From: Mycetocola tolaasinivorans
Lineage (GTDB): Bacteria; Actinomycetota; Actinomycetes; Actinomycetales; Microbacteriaceae
Direction: 5' to 3'
Assembly: GCF_003667565.1 (NCBI RefSeq)
Contig: NZ_RCUX01000014.1
Coordinates: forward strand, 1 to 64,000
DNA length: 64,000 nt
Under the pieces are notes generated by a model that saw nothing but the letters and a program-made list of their open reading frames with translations, had not been told where the DNA came from and ran no database searches. Position 1 is the stretch's first letter. Every line of letters begins with the position of its first letter. Shown here piece by piece: positions 18,825 to 27,871 of this stretch. Position numbers and translations under genes: made by a program.

Positions 18825-19467
18825 GACCCCGATCGATATCACCGACCGCCCCGCCGCTGATGGTGCCGACGAGGCCGATGCGCCGCTCGCCCCGCACGCG
18901 GCCGCGGATCTTCCGCTCGAACGCGCGCTCGAGGCCCTGCTGATCGTGGCCGATGAGCCCCAGCCCCTCACCGACCTCGCGGCGGCCGTGGGTGCCCCGC
19001 TGCGCGAGGTGAGCGCGGCGATCGCGAACCTCGTGGCCGACTTTGACGGCCTGACCGGGGGAGTGCGTCGCGGATTCGAGCTGCGCGAGGTGGGCGGCGG
19101 CTGGCGAATCTATGTGCGCACCGACTATGACGAGGTTGTGACCGACTACGTTCACACCCAAAATCCCGCCCGGCTTTCGCCCGCGGCCCTCGAAACCCTC
19201 GCCGTAATCGCCTATAAGCAGCCGATCACCCGCGGTGCGGTAGCCGCCATCCGTGCAGTCAACGTAGACTCGGTGGTGCGCACACTCGCCGGCCGTGGCC
19301 TCATCACCGAGGTATTCACCGATTCCGAGACCGGCGCCATACACTACGGCACCACCGATCTGCTGCTCACCCAGTTGGGAATCAACTCCCTGGACGAGCT
19401 CCCGCCGATCTCACCGCTGCTGCCCGATGGTGCGGACGGATTCGACTCCGACCTGCGCCCTGCCTGA
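18814..19467 (+). CDS. scpB: Segregation and condensation protein B
   Basis: A 217-residue partner of ScpA with two winged-helix domains. ALEALLIVADEPQPLTDLA opens the first. LSPAALETLAVIAYKQPITR, the best conserved ScpB stretch, starts near residue 127, and YGTTDLLLTQLGI lies near the end. The ATG overlaps the scpA stop by 11 nt. Confidence 0.96.
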   Translation: MTTETPIDITDRPAADGADEADAPLAPHAAADLPLERALEALLIVADEPQPLTDLAAAVGAPLREVSAAIANLVADFDGLTGGVRRGFELREVGGGWRIYVRTDYDEVVTDYVHTQNPARLSPAALETLAVIAYKQPITRGAVAAIRAVNVDSVVRTLAGRGLITEVFTDSETGAIHYGTTDLLLTQLGINSLDELPPISPLLPDGADGFDSDLRPA

Positions 19468-19490
19468 CCACAGAATAGGAAACCTCGCGG

Positions 19491-20915
19491 ATGCCCGCTT
19501 CCCCGCTCACCCCCAATAACCAGCACGACGGCGTACGCCTGCAGAAGGTACTCGCCCAGCGCGGTGTTGCCTCGCGCCGCGTGTGTGAAGACATGATCAC
19601 CGCCGGCCGCATCGAGGTCAACGGCAAGGTCGTGACCGAGCTCGGTCGCCGCATCGACCCCGAGGTCGACCTCGTTTCGGTAGACGGCCAGGCCGTCCAG
19701 CTCGACGAAACCAAGCGCTACGTGATGCTGAACAAGCCCGTGGGCGTGGTCTCCTCGCTCGCCGATGAGAATGGCCGCCCGGACCTCTCGGCCTACACCT
19801 CCGAGTTCGAGGAGCGCGTCTACAACGTGGGCCGCCTCGACCAGGAAACCTCGGGTCTGCTGATCCTCACCAACGATGGTGAGCTCGCCAACGTGCTTGC
19901 ACACCCCTCCTTCGGTGTGACCAAGACCTATATCGCCCAGGTATCCGGCACCATCACCCAGGCCACGATCACCCGCCTGCTGCGCGGCATCGAGCTCGAC
20001 GACGGCCCCATCCGTGCCGATCGCGCACGCCTGATGGACGAGTCCTCCAAGACCTCGATGATCGAGATCACCCTGCACTCGGGCAAGCACCGCATCGTGC
20101 GTCGCATGCTCGCGCACGTGGGCCACCCCGTCATCTCGCTCGTGCGCCGCTCATTCGGGCCGCTGCACCTCGGCACCCTGCCGCAGGGCCGCTACCGTGA
20201 GCTCACCGCTGCCGAGCGTGGCCGCGTCCTGACCCTGGCCCGCAAGGCCAGTGCCCAGCCCGCCGAGGAGATCCGGATCGACAACGCCGAGCGTCGCCTG
20301 GCCGACCGTGAGCGAGAGGACCGCGAGGCCAAGCGCAACGGTGGTTACCGCGCCCAGCGTGGCGGCGGCGACCGCAACTACGTGCCCACCGAGCGTGGCC
20401 CCAAGCGCACTGGCCGCGACGAGCGTCGCAGCGAGCGCGGTTCGCGCGAGGGTGGTTATGAGCGTGCTCCCCGTGAGGGCGGCTACAACCGTGACGATCG
20501 CGCTCCGCGCGAGGGCGGCTACAGCCGGGATGACCGTGGCGGACGCCCGGAGCGTGGCGGCTACAACCGGGAGGACCGCGGCGGCCGTCCCGAGCGTTCG
20601 GGCCACGGAGACCGTGCCGGTCGCCCCGAGCGCGGCGACTACCGTGCCCGTGGTGCCGGAGCGGGAGACCGCGGCGGCCGATCCGGTGGCGAACGACGCG
20701 ATGACTACCGCACGGCGGGACCTAGGAATGCCGGAGCGGGAGACCGCGGCGGCCGATCCGGTGGCGAACGACGCGATGACTACCGTGCAGCTGGGCCAAA
20801 GAGCTCGGGCCCGAAGAGCGCCGGCCCGAAGCAGCCGAACCGCGGCGATCGTCGTGATGGCGGCCCGCGCGGTGGTGGCGAGCGTTTCGGCCGGGACGAC
20901 CGCAACCGCTTCTAA
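19491..20915 (+). CDS. rluB: 23S rRNA pseudouridine synthase RluB type with R/G/D-rich tail
   Basis: A 474-residue protein. Residues 1-60 are an S4 domain (LQKVLAQRGVASRRVCEDMI). The RsuA/RluB catalytic domain has the active-site Asp in VGRLDQETSGLLILTNDGE and GKHRIVRRMLAHVGHPV. The core ends near residue 255. The remaining ~215 residues are a low-complexity tail of REGGY, RDDRGGRPER and SGGERRDDYR units, likely disordered and RNA-binding, far longer than in proteobacterial RluB. The tail contains a perfect 57-bp DNA duplication. Confidence 0.93.
   Translation: MPASPLTPNNQHDGVRLQKVLAQRGVASRRVCEDMITAGRIEVNGKVVTELGRRIDPEVDLVSVDGQAVQLDETKRYVMLNKPVGVVSSLADENGRPDLSAYTSEFEERVYNVGRLDQETSGLLILTNDGELANVLAHPSFGVTKTYIAQVSGTITQATITRLLRGIELDDGPIRADRARLMDESSKTSMIEITLHSGKHRIVRRMLAHVGHPVISLVRRSFGPLHLGTLPQGRYRELTAAERGRVLTLARKASAQPAEEIRIDNAERRLADREREDREAKRNGGYRAQRGGGDRNYVPTERGPKRTGRDERRSERGSREGGYERAPREGGYNRDDRAPREGGYSRDDRGGRPERGGYNREDRGGRPERSGHGDRAGRPERGDYRARGAGAGDRGGRSGGERRDDYRTAGPRNAGAGDRGGRSGGERRDDYRAAGPKSSGPKSAGPKQPNRGDRRDGGPRGGGERFGRDDRNRF
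20654..20785 (+). repeat. 57-bp perfect direct repeat, period 75 bp
   Basis: Positions 20654-20710 and 20729-20785 are identical, both starting TGCCGGAGCGGGAGACC and ending GATGACTACCG. They encode AGAGDRGGRSGGERRDDYR-like units in the tail of the pseudouridine synthase. The exact identity indicates a recent duplication. Confidence 0.92.
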
Positions 20916-20962
20916 CCCAAACGGGGTTTGTGAGCACGCCCGATCTGAGATAAACAGGAACG

Positions 20963-22063
20963 ATGCTAGAACAGAAATCCGTCGCGACCCGCACCCGCGG
21001 TCCGGTACGCATCGTGGGTGCCGGCCTGCTGGGCGCGAGCCTCGGTCTTGCGCTGCGCGAAAAGGGCGTCGAGGTCATCCTTGACGATGCCTCACCGAGT
21101 AATCTTCGCCTCGCCGTTGACTATGGCGCGGGGCGTCTGCCCGTCGAGGGTGACGCACCCGCGCTCGTGATCGTGTGCGTACCGCCCGACGTCGTAGCCG
21201 ATGCGGTGGAGCGCGCGCTGCTCGATTACCCGGATGCCGTGGTGACCGATGTGGCGAGCGTGAAGCTGGCCCCGCTGCGCGCACTCGAGGCGCGGGGTAC
21301 CGATCTCACCCGCTACATCGGTTCGCACCCGATGGCCGGGCGTGAACGTGGGGGAGCGATCTCCGCGCGGGCCGACCTGTTCTTTGGTCGCCCCTGGGTG
21401 ATTTGCCGCGATGAGGAAACCCGTCGCGAGGACCTGGCGCTGATCGAGGCCGTGGCGCTCGACGTGGGCGGCGTCCTGATCGAGATGACCCCCGAGGAAC
21501 ACGACGCCTCGGTGGGCCTCGTCTCGCACCTGCCGCAGCTGGTGTCGAGCCTGCTCGCCGCCGGTCTGTCGGATGCCCCGGATGCGGCGATCCAGCTCGC
21601 CGGGCAGGGCCTGCGCGACACCACCCGGCTCGCTTCGAGCGCGCCGGAACTGTGGCTGCAGATCCTCGCCGCAAACTCCGGCCCCGTGGTCGAGGCGCTC
21701 GAGGGCATGATCGCCCGCCTGAGCGCCGTGACCGACGCCCTGCGCGACCCGGATGCTCCCGGTGCCCGCCGCGCGGTGGCCGATGCCATGGCCGCCGGTA
21801 ACTCCGGTGTTGCCCGCATCCCGGGCAAGCACGGGCAGTCGCAGCGTTTTGCCACCATCGTAGTGATGGTGGACGATACTCCCGGCCAGCTGGGCCGGCT
21901 CCTCACCGAACTGGGTGAGATCAATGTCAACATGGAGGACCTCCGCCTGGAGCACTCACCCGGTGCCCAGATCGGCCTGGCCGAGATCGCGGTCCTTCCC
22001 GAGGTTAAGCAGCGCACCATCGAGGATCTCGGGGCGCGCGGCTGGAGAATCGCGAGCGTATAG
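20963..22063 (+). CDS. tyrA: Prephenate dehydrogenase with C-terminal ACT domain
   Basis: A 366-residue enzyme converting prephenate to 4-hydroxyphenylpyruvate for tyrosine synthesis. The NAD-binding motif VRIVGAGLLGASLGLAL is near residue 16. GSHPMAGRERGG contains the catalytic His, and LVSHLPQLVSSLL follows. An ACT regulatory domain occupies about residues 295-366 (VMVDDTPGQLGRLLTELGEI), suggesting feedback control by tyrosine. It is followed without a gap by cmk. Confidence 0.95.
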   Translation: MLEQKSVATRTRGPVRIVGAGLLGASLGLALREKGVEVILDDASPSNLRLAVDYGAGRLPVEGDAPALVIVCVPPDVVADAVERALLDYPDAVVTDVASVKLAPLRALEARGTDLTRYIGSHPMAGRERGGAISARADLFFGRPWVICRDEETRREDLALIEAVALDVGGVLIEMTPEEHDASVGLVSHLPQLVSSLLAAGLSDAPDAAIQLAGQGLRDTTRLASSAPELWLQILAANSGPVVEALEGMIARLSAVTDALRDPDAPGARRAVADAMAAGNSGVARIPGKHGQSQRFATIVVMVDDTPGQLGRLLTELGEINVNMEDLRLEHSPGAQIGLAEIAVLPEVKQRTIEDLGARGWRIASV

Positions 22064-22735
22064 ATGTCAAACGTATTTGTGGTGGCCATTGATGGCCCGG
22101 CCGGCAGCGGAAAGTCCTCGGTCTCGAAAGCTGCGGCCAAGCAGCTCGGTTTCGCCTACCTGGACACCGGTGCCGCCTATCGCGCCCTGGCCTGGTACCT
22201 GGATGACGCCGGGGTCGATGGCTCGGACACCGCCCTGGTGATCGCCTCGCTGCCGGCATTCGAGTACCGCATCGGCACCGATCCGGACGAGTACTTCGTG
22301 CTGGTGGGATCCACCGAGGTCACCGAGGCCATCCGCGAACCGCGGATTTCCGCCCTGGTGAGTCAGGTGGCCCGGGTTCCCGAGGTACGCACCTTCGTCA
22401 ATAACCTCTTCCGCACCATTATTGCCTCGAGCGAAAAGCCGGGTATTGTGGTGGAGGGACGCGACATCACAACCGTGGTGGCTCCGGACGCTCCCGTTCG
22501 GATTCTGCTCACCGCCTCGGAAGAGGTGCGCGCCGCACGCCGTGGAGCCGAGCTCAGCGGCGATGCCGCCAAGACCGCGGCCGCCGCGCTCGCCAAGCGG
22601 GATCGTGCCGATTCCGCCGTGACCGAGTTCATGACCGCCGCCGAGGGAGTAGACACCCTCGATTCCACCCACCTCGACTTCCCGGCCACCATTGCCGCGG
22701 TTGTCGAGCGGGTAAACCGGGCTCGCAACATCTGA
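22064..22735 (+). CDS. cmk: Cytidylate kinase
   Basis: A 223-residue kinase phosphorylating CMP and dCMP. P-loop [16 protein letters not shown] lies near residue 6, [14 protein letters not shown] binds the nucleotide, and [15 protein letters not shown] carries the conserved Arg-Asp. The ATG immediately follows the tyrA stop codon, so the two are co-translated. Confidence 0.96.
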   Translation: MSNVFVVAIDGPAGSGKSSVSKAAAKQLGFAYLDTGAAYRALAWYLDDAGVDGSDTALVIASLPAFEYRIGTDPDEYFVLVGSTEVTEAIREPRISALVSQVARVPEVRTFVNNLFRTIIASSEKPGIVVEGRDITTVVAPDAPVRILLTASEEVRAARRGAELSGDAAKTAAAALAKRDRADSAVTEFMTAAEGVDTLDSTHLDFPATIAAVVERVNRARNI

Positions 22736-22852
22736 GCCGTCATCACAACCGAATAGACCCGCAGGTGTCCACCGACCCCGGCGGTACGATCGCCCCGCGA
22801 TCACCATCGAGCCCGCAACACCTGGGCTCTCACCAGAAAGAGAACACCGCAG

Positions 22853-24370
22853 ATGTCACCTGACAACTACGAAGACCTGCCCGCGGACGAAGACTTCGCC
22901 GAGCGCCTCGAAGGCCTCGATGACGAGCTCGTCAGCCAGCGCGCCAGCGCGCTGCGCCTGGGCCTTGAAGAATACGACCTGGATGAGGACGACTTTGACG
23001 TTCTTGCCGGTGTCACCGATGACCCCAACGCCATCCGCTACCTGCCGGCCCTGCCGGTGGTTGCGATCGTGGGCCGCCCGAACGTGGGTAAGTCCGCGCT
23101 GGTCAACCGCATCCTCGGTCGCCGCGAGGCCGTCGTGGAGGACACCCCCGGCGTGACCCGTGACCGCGTCACCTACAAGGCCGAGTGGAATGAGCGCAAG
23201 TTCTCCCTCGTCGACACCGGTGGTTGGGAGCCCGACGCTCGCGGTATCGACGCCTCCGTGGCCGCTCAGGCCGAAGTCGCGATCGAGCTCTCCGACGTCG
23301 TGATGTTTGTGGTGGACTCCAACGTGGGCCCCACCAGCACCGACGAGCACGTCGTGAAGCTGCTGCGCAAGATCAACAAGCCCGTATTCCTCGTGGCCAA
23401 CAAGGTGGACGACGTGCGCCAGGAGCCCAACGCCGCCTCGCTGTGGTCGCTGGGCCTCGGCGAGCCGTGGCCGGTTTCGGCCCTGCACGGTCGCGGTGTC
23501 GCGGACCTGCTTGACGCCATCATGGAGAAGCTGCCCGAGATCTCGGCCGTGGCGAAGCAGGAGGTTGGCGGACCCCGCCGCGTCGCGCTGCTCGGTCGTC
23601 CGAACGTTGGTAAGTCCAGCCTGCTGAACAAGGCCGCCGGTGAGGAGCGCGTGGTCGTGAACGACCTCGCGGGAACCACCCGTGACCCGGTGGATGAGCA
23701 GATCACCCTGGCCGGAAAGGTCTGGCGCTTTGTGGACACCGCCGGTATTCGCCGCCGGGTGCACCTCGCTCAGGGTGCCGACTTCTACGCCTCGCTGCGT
23801 ACCTCCGCGGCCCTGGAAAAGGCCGAGGTTGCCGTGGTGCTGCTGGATGTGACCCAGCCCATCTCCGAGCAGGACGTGCGCATCATCGACCTGGTGCTGG
23901 AATCCGGTCGTGCCCTGGTCCTCGCCTTCAACAAGTGGGACATGCTGGACGATGACCGCCGTCGCTACCTCGAGCGTGAAATCGAGCAGGACCTCGCCCA
24001 CGTGGCCTGGGCCCCGCGAGTGAACATCTCGGCCCGCACCGGTCGTCACCTGGAGAAGCTGGTCCCGGCCCTCGAGCTCGCGCTCGAGTCGTGGGACACC
24101 CGCATCCCCACCGGTAAGTTCAACGCCTTCCTCACCGAGCTCGTTGCCGAGCACCCGCACCCGCTGCGTGGTGGCAAGCAGCCGCGCATCCTGTTCGGTA
24201 CCCAGGCGATCAGCCGTCCGCCCACATTCGTGCTGTTCACCACGGGCTTCCTGGACCCGGGTTACCGTCGATTCATCACCCGCCGCCTGCGCGAGGTGTA
24301 CGGCTTCGAGGGTTCGCCGATTCAGGTCAACATGCGTGTGCGCGAAAAGCGCGACCGCACCAAGAAGTAG
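22853..24370 (+). CDS. der: Ribosome assembly GTPase Der (EngA)
   Basis: A 505-residue double-GTPase needed for 50S subunit maturation. Two G1 loops read [14 protein letters not shown] (near residue 75) and [14 protein letters not shown] (near 250), each with its own DTGG/DTAG and NKVD/NKWD elements. A KH-like C-terminal domain ends with [13 protein letters not shown]. About 60 acidic residues precede the first G domain, an extension common in actinobacterial Der. The cmk-der order is conserved. Confidence 0.97.
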   Translation: MSPDNYEDLPADEDFAERLEGLDDELVSQRASALRLGLEEYDLDEDDFDVLAGVTDDPNAIRYLPALPVVAIVGRPNVGKSALVNRILGRREAVVEDTPGVTRDRVTYKAEWNERKFSLVDTGGWEPDARGIDASVAAQAEVAIELSDVVMFVVDSNVGPTSTDEHVVKLLRKINKPVFLVANKVDDVRQEPNAASLWSLGLGEPWPVSALHGRGVADLLDAIMEKLPEISAVAKQEVGGPRRVALLGRPNVGKSSLLNKAAGEERVVVNDLAGTTRDPVDEQITLAGKVWRFVDTAGIRRRVHLAQGADFYASLRTSAALEKAEVAVVLLDVTQPISEQDVRIIDLVLESGRALVLAFNKWDMLDDDRRRYLEREIEQDLAHVAWAPRVNISARTGRHLEKLVPALELALESWDTRIPTGKFNAFLTELVAEHPHPLRGGKQPRILFGTQAISRPPTFVLFTTGFLDPGYRRFITRRLREVYGFEGSPIQVNMRVREKRDRTKK

Positions 24371-24382
24371 TCGCGAGACGCC

Positions 24383-24420
24383 GCCGCGGCCATCCGGTTT
24401 TCCGGGCGGCCGCGGCCGCG
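24383..24420. terminator. Hairpin between convergent der and ABC operon
   Basis: GCCGCGGCC pairs with GGCCGCGGC across a 16-nt loop and is followed by GCGTTTAACC. It sits between converging genes, but the T tract is weak. Confidence 0.5.
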
Positions 24421-24433
24421 TTTAACCGGGGAG

Positions 24434-25276
24434 TCAGGCTCCGGGCAGGGGGAGTGCCGAGGCGAGCAGCCGCGAAGTGTAGGGGTGCTCGGGGGTCGCA
24501 AAGACCCGGGCGGTGGGCCCGTGCTCAACGATCTGCCCCTCGTGCATGACGGCGACGGTGTCGCACAGCTCCTGCACCACGCCGAGGTCGTGCGAGACCA
24601 TGATCAGGCTCAGCCCGAGTTCTGCGCGCAGCGAGACCAGGAGTTCGAGAATCTGTGCCCGCACGGTGACGTCCAGGGCGCTCAGGGGCTCGTCTCCGAC
24701 CAGGAGGGTGGGTCGATGCACGATCGCCCGTGCAATGGCCACACGCTGCCGCTGGCCGCCGGAGAGCTGGTGCGGGTAGCGCTCGGAAAAGTCTGCGGGC
24801 AGCCCGACCTGCACCAGGACCTCGCGCACGCGCGCTCGGCGGTCCCCGGCGACGCCCAATCCGATGAGGGGTTCGGCGATGATGCGGCCCACGCTCATGC
24901 GCGGGTCAAGGGAGGCGTAGGGATCCTGGAAGACCACGCCGGTGTGCTGACGGAACCAGTTGAGGGTCTTTCCGCGGATCTGCTTGCGCACCGAGCCCTC
25001 GGCACTCACGATCGTCTGGCCGTGGAAGTCGACCCGGCCGCTGCTCGGGGCATCCAGCGCGGTGAGCAGGCGCACGAGCGTGGTCTTGCCCGAGCCGGAC
25101 TCGCCCACGATGCCGAGGCTATCGCCATCGTGCATCACGAGATCGGTGGGGGAGAGCGCGGTGCGGGCGCGGCCGTTCGCCGCCCCGCGCGGCGCGTGAT
25201 AGCTGCGGCCCAGCCCCACGGCCTGCAGCAGGGGCGGGCCGGGGAACCAGGCGGTATCGGGGTTCTGCACGGTCAT
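24434..25276 (-). CDS. Peptide/nickel-type ABC transporter, ATP-binding protein (OppF-like)
   Basis: A 280-residue ATPase, the last gene of a five-gene minus-strand operon. Walker A is GESGSGKTTLVRLL, the Q-loop is VVFQDPYASLDPRMSV (the PxxSLxPR signature of oligopeptide ATPases), the signature is LSGGQRQRVAIARAI and Walker B is LLVGDEPLSALDV, with Gly in place of the usual Leu/Ala before DE. The C-terminal Opp extension (PEHPYTSRLLAS) is present. It overlaps the upstream ATPase gene by 4 nt and works as its heterodimer partner. Confidence 0.9.
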   Translation of the reverse strand: MTVQNPDTAWFPGPPLLQAVGLGRSYHAPRGAANGRARTALSPTDLVMHDGDSLGIVGESGSGKTTLVRLLTALDAPSSGRVDFHGQTIVSAEGSVRKQIRGKTLNWFRQHTGVVFQDPYASLDPRMSVGRIIAEPLIGLGVAGDRRARVREVLVQVGLPADFSERYPHQLSGGQRQRVAIARAIVHRPTLLVGDEPLSALDVTVRAQILELLVSLRAELGLSLIMVSHDLGVVQELCDTVAVMHEGQIVEHGPTARVFATPEHPYTSRLLASALPLPGA

Positions 25277-26061
25277 TCTGTGCCTCCCGGACGGAACGCG
25301 GTACGGCGGGCGGCGGCGAGCAGCCGCTGACCGAGCTCGGATACGGGGGCGGTGAGTAGCTGCGGCACCGGGGCCGATTCCACCATCCGCCCCTCGGACA
25401 TCACCACCGCATGATCGGCAATGCGTGAAAGCACCGCGAGGTCGTGGGTGATGAACAGCAGGCCGCTGCCGCTGCCACGCACCAGCTCGTCAAAGGTGGC
25501 CAGGATCTCAGACTGCACGGTGACATCCAGCGCGGTGGTTGGTTCATCGGCCAGCAGGTAGCGCGGATGGGCGGACAGCGCGGCGGCGATGCTGACCCGC
25601 TGCCGCTGGCCACCGGAGAGCTCATGCGGGTAGCGACGCAGGATCTCGGTGGGCTCGGGCAGCCCCACCCGCCGCGCGAGCTCCGTGCCCCGCTCGCGGG
25701 TCTGGGCCCGCGTCAGCCCCTCATGAATGCGGGCGGGCTCGGCGATCTGCGCGCCGATGCGGCGCAGCGGGTTGAGCGCCGTCCGCGGTTCCTGGAAGAC
25801 CATCGCGACCCGGGCACCGCGAATGCGTGCGAGCTCACGGTCGGAGCGCCCGAGGAGTTCCTCGCCATCCAGCCGGATACTGCCCGAGGCGTGCGCGCCC
25901 TCGGGGAGGAGCCCGAGGATCGCGAGTGCGGTCAGCGACTTCCCCGAGCCGGATTCCCCGATCAGGCCGAGCCGTGCGCCGGGGGCCACCTCGAAACTCA
26001 CCTCGTGCACCACGACGCGCTCGCCAAACGCGATGCGTAGATTATCGACGATCAGGCTCAT
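25273..26061 (-). CDS. Peptide/nickel-type ABC transporter, ATP-binding protein (OppD-like)
   Basis: A 262-residue ATPase. Walker A is GESGSGKSLTALAI, the Q-loop region is MVFQEPRTALNPLRRIG, the signature is LSGGQRQRVSIAAAL and Walker B is LLADEPTTALDV. ATG at 26061 gives a normal OppD-like N-terminus and overlaps the permease stop by 4 nt. A longer reading frame upstream runs antiparallel through the permease gene and was rejected. Slightly short compared with OppD (about 320), so the C-terminal part is reduced. Confidence 0.9.
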   Translation of the reverse strand: MSLIVDNLRIAFGERVVVHEVSFEVAPGARLGLIGESGSGKSLTALAILGLLPEGAHASGSIRLDGEELLGRSDRELARIRGARVAMVFQEPRTALNPLRRIGAQIAEPARIHEGLTRAQTRERGTELARRVGLPEPTEILRRYPHELSGGQRQRVSIAAALSAHPRYLLADEPTTALDVTVQSEILATFDELVRGSGSGLLFITHDLAVLSRIADHAVVMSEGRMVESAPVPQLLTAPVSELGQRLLAAARRTAFRPGGTE

Positions 26062-26912
26062 GCGTTGCCTCCCGCGGATGTAGCCGGCTCGGACAGGGTG
26101 GGGTCGGTCACATCGCGCAGGCCGTCGCCCAGCAGATTGAGGCCGAGTACGGTCACGGTGATCACGGCACCGGGCCAGAACACCGAGAGTGGCTGGATGC
26201 CGATGTAGGTCTGCAGCTCGGAGAGCAGCCGGCCCCAGGAGGGCGTATCCGCCGGCGCACCGTATCCGAGATAGCTCAGCCCGGCCTCGGCGAGCACCGC
26301 CAGTGCCATGCCCCAGGAGAGCTGCACGATCACGATGGGGGCGATGTTGGGGAGCACGTGGTGTCGCAGGATGCCCCAGCTCCCGATTCCCGAGGCACGG
26401 GCAGCGAGCACGTAGTCGGCGGCGAGCACCGTACGAATTTCCGGGCGGGTGACCCGGGCGATATTCACCCCGAAACTGATCGACACGGCCACGATCACCA
26501 CGAGCAGCGAGCCACCCCAAGCGGCCGCCAGCAGCATCGCGATGAGCAGGGTCGGGAACGCGATCAGGACGTCGATGAGCACCGCGACGCTCTCGCGAAC
26601 CCAGCGCCGGGTGAGCGCCCCGAACGCGGCAAGCAACAACCCGACGATTCCCGCGCCGAGGGCCGAACCCACGGCGACGAGGACGGTGACGCGGGAGCCC
26701 GCGAGGATGAGGCTGAAGATATCCCGGCCGGAATTATCGGTGCCAAACGGATACTCCCAGGTGGGCGCGAGCCAGCGCCGGGTGGAGTCGGTAAACACCG
26801 GGTCGTGCGGGGTCCACACCAGGGAAACCCCCGCGGCAACCAGGAGTACCGCCACGACGATCAGGCCGAACAGGCCCGCCGGATGGCGCAGCAGACGTGA
26901 GAACCCACTCAT
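26058..26912 (-). CDS. ABC transporter permease, OppC/DppC type
   Basis: A 284-residue inner membrane protein. An N-terminal helix (FGLIVVAVLLVAAGVSLVW) is followed by FGTDNSGRDIFSLIL, the strongly conserved DppC/OppC motif, and five further helices. The EAA loop is EAGLSYLGYGAPADTPSWG. It overlaps both neighbouring genes by 4 nt (ATGA). Confidence 0.93.
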   Translation of the reverse strand: MSGFSRLLRHPAGLFGLIVVAVLLVAAGVSLVWTPHDPVFTDSTRRWLAPTWEYPFGTDNSGRDIFSLILAGSRVTVLVAVGSALGAGIVGLLLAAFGALTRRWVRESVAVLIDVLIAFPTLLIAMLLAAAWGGSLLVVIVAVSISFGVNIARVTRPEIRTVLAADYVLAARASGIGSWGILRHHVLPNIAPIVIVQLSWGMALAVLAEAGLSYLGYGAPADTPSWGRLLSELQTYIGIQPLSVFWPGAVITVTVLGLNLLGDGLRDVTDPTLSEPATSAGGNA

Positions 26913-27862
26913 GCGGTGACCTCCCGGGCTCGGGGATCCACCAGGCGGTGAATGACGTCGACGAGGGTGCCAATGATCAGCACGATCGCGGTCAGCACGA
27001 GAACCTCGCTCTGCACCTTCGTGAGGTCGCGGTTACCCACATCGGCCACCAGCATTCGCCCGATGCCGGGCAGGGTGAAGAGGTTTTCGACCAGCACCGT
27101 GCCCACGAGCAGCCCGGCCACCTGGATGCCCAGTACCGAGACGATCGACAGCGCGACGCTCGGTAGCCCGTGGGTGAGCAGGGCTCCGGTGCGGGTACGA
27201 CCGGCGGCCGCGGCGGTACGGATGAAGTCCTGCCCCATGACGCCGAGCGTCGCCGAGCGGACAAAGCGCAGCAGCGCGGCACCCTCGATAATGCCGATCG
27301 TGATCGCCGGCAGCAGGAGCGAACGCAGCGCGGCTCCGGGATCGGACCACCCCGCCCGAGGGAAGCCCTGCGCGGGCAGCCAGCCCAGCCAGAGCGAAAA
27401 CACAATCACGAGCAGCATGCCCGCCCAGATCACCGGCACCGCGGCCAGCGCCTGGGCCGAACCGCTCAGCACAAACCCGGCCGGGCGACCGCGACGCAGG
27501 GCCGCCGCGACACCCAGCGGCCCGGCAATGGCCAGCCCGATCAGCATCGACAGCAGCGCGAGTGGCAGCGTAACCTGCGCCTTCTCGGCAATCTCGCTCG
27601 CCACCGGGGTCCCGGTCACCACCGAGTTGCCGAGGTCGCCGCGCAGCAGGCCACCCACCCACTCGAAGTACTGCACCGGAAGGGGGCGATCAAGCCCCAG
27701 GCTCTCTCGAATCGCCGCGATCCGGGCCGGGGTGGCGTCCGTCCCCGCAATGACCTGCGCCACATCCCCGGGCAGAAAACGCAGCGCCAAGAAAATGAGC
27801 ACGCTCGCCACCGCGAGCCCCAGCACAAGCAGGAGCCCGCGGGAAAGCAGGAAACGGGTCAC
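26909..27862 (-). CDS. ABC transporter permease, OppB/DppB type
   Basis: A 317-residue permease with six helices. The start (LLSRGLLLVLGLAVASVLIF), RFLPGDVAQVIAG, the cytoplasmic LGLDRPLPVQYFEWVGG and the C-terminal VENLFTLPGIGRMLVADVGNRD are standard DppB elements. It pairs with the OppC-type permease downstream to form the channel. Confidence 0.93.
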   Translation of the reverse strand: MTRFLLSRGLLLVLGLAVASVLIFLALRFLPGDVAQVIAGTDATPARIAAIRESLGLDRPLPVQYFEWVGGLLRGDLGNSVVTGTPVASEIAEKAQVTLPLALLSMLIGLAIAGPLGVAAALRRGRPAGFVLSGSAQALAAVPVIWAGMLLVIVFSLWLGWLPAQGFPRAGWSDPGAALRSLLLPAITIGIIEGAALLRFVRSATLGVMGQDFIRTAAAAGRTRTGALLTHGLPSVALSIVSVLGIQVAGLLVGTVLVENLFTLPGIGRMLVADVGNRDLTKVQSEVLVLTAIVLIIGTLVDVIHRLVDPRAREVTA

Positions 27863-27871
27863 GAAGGTGTG

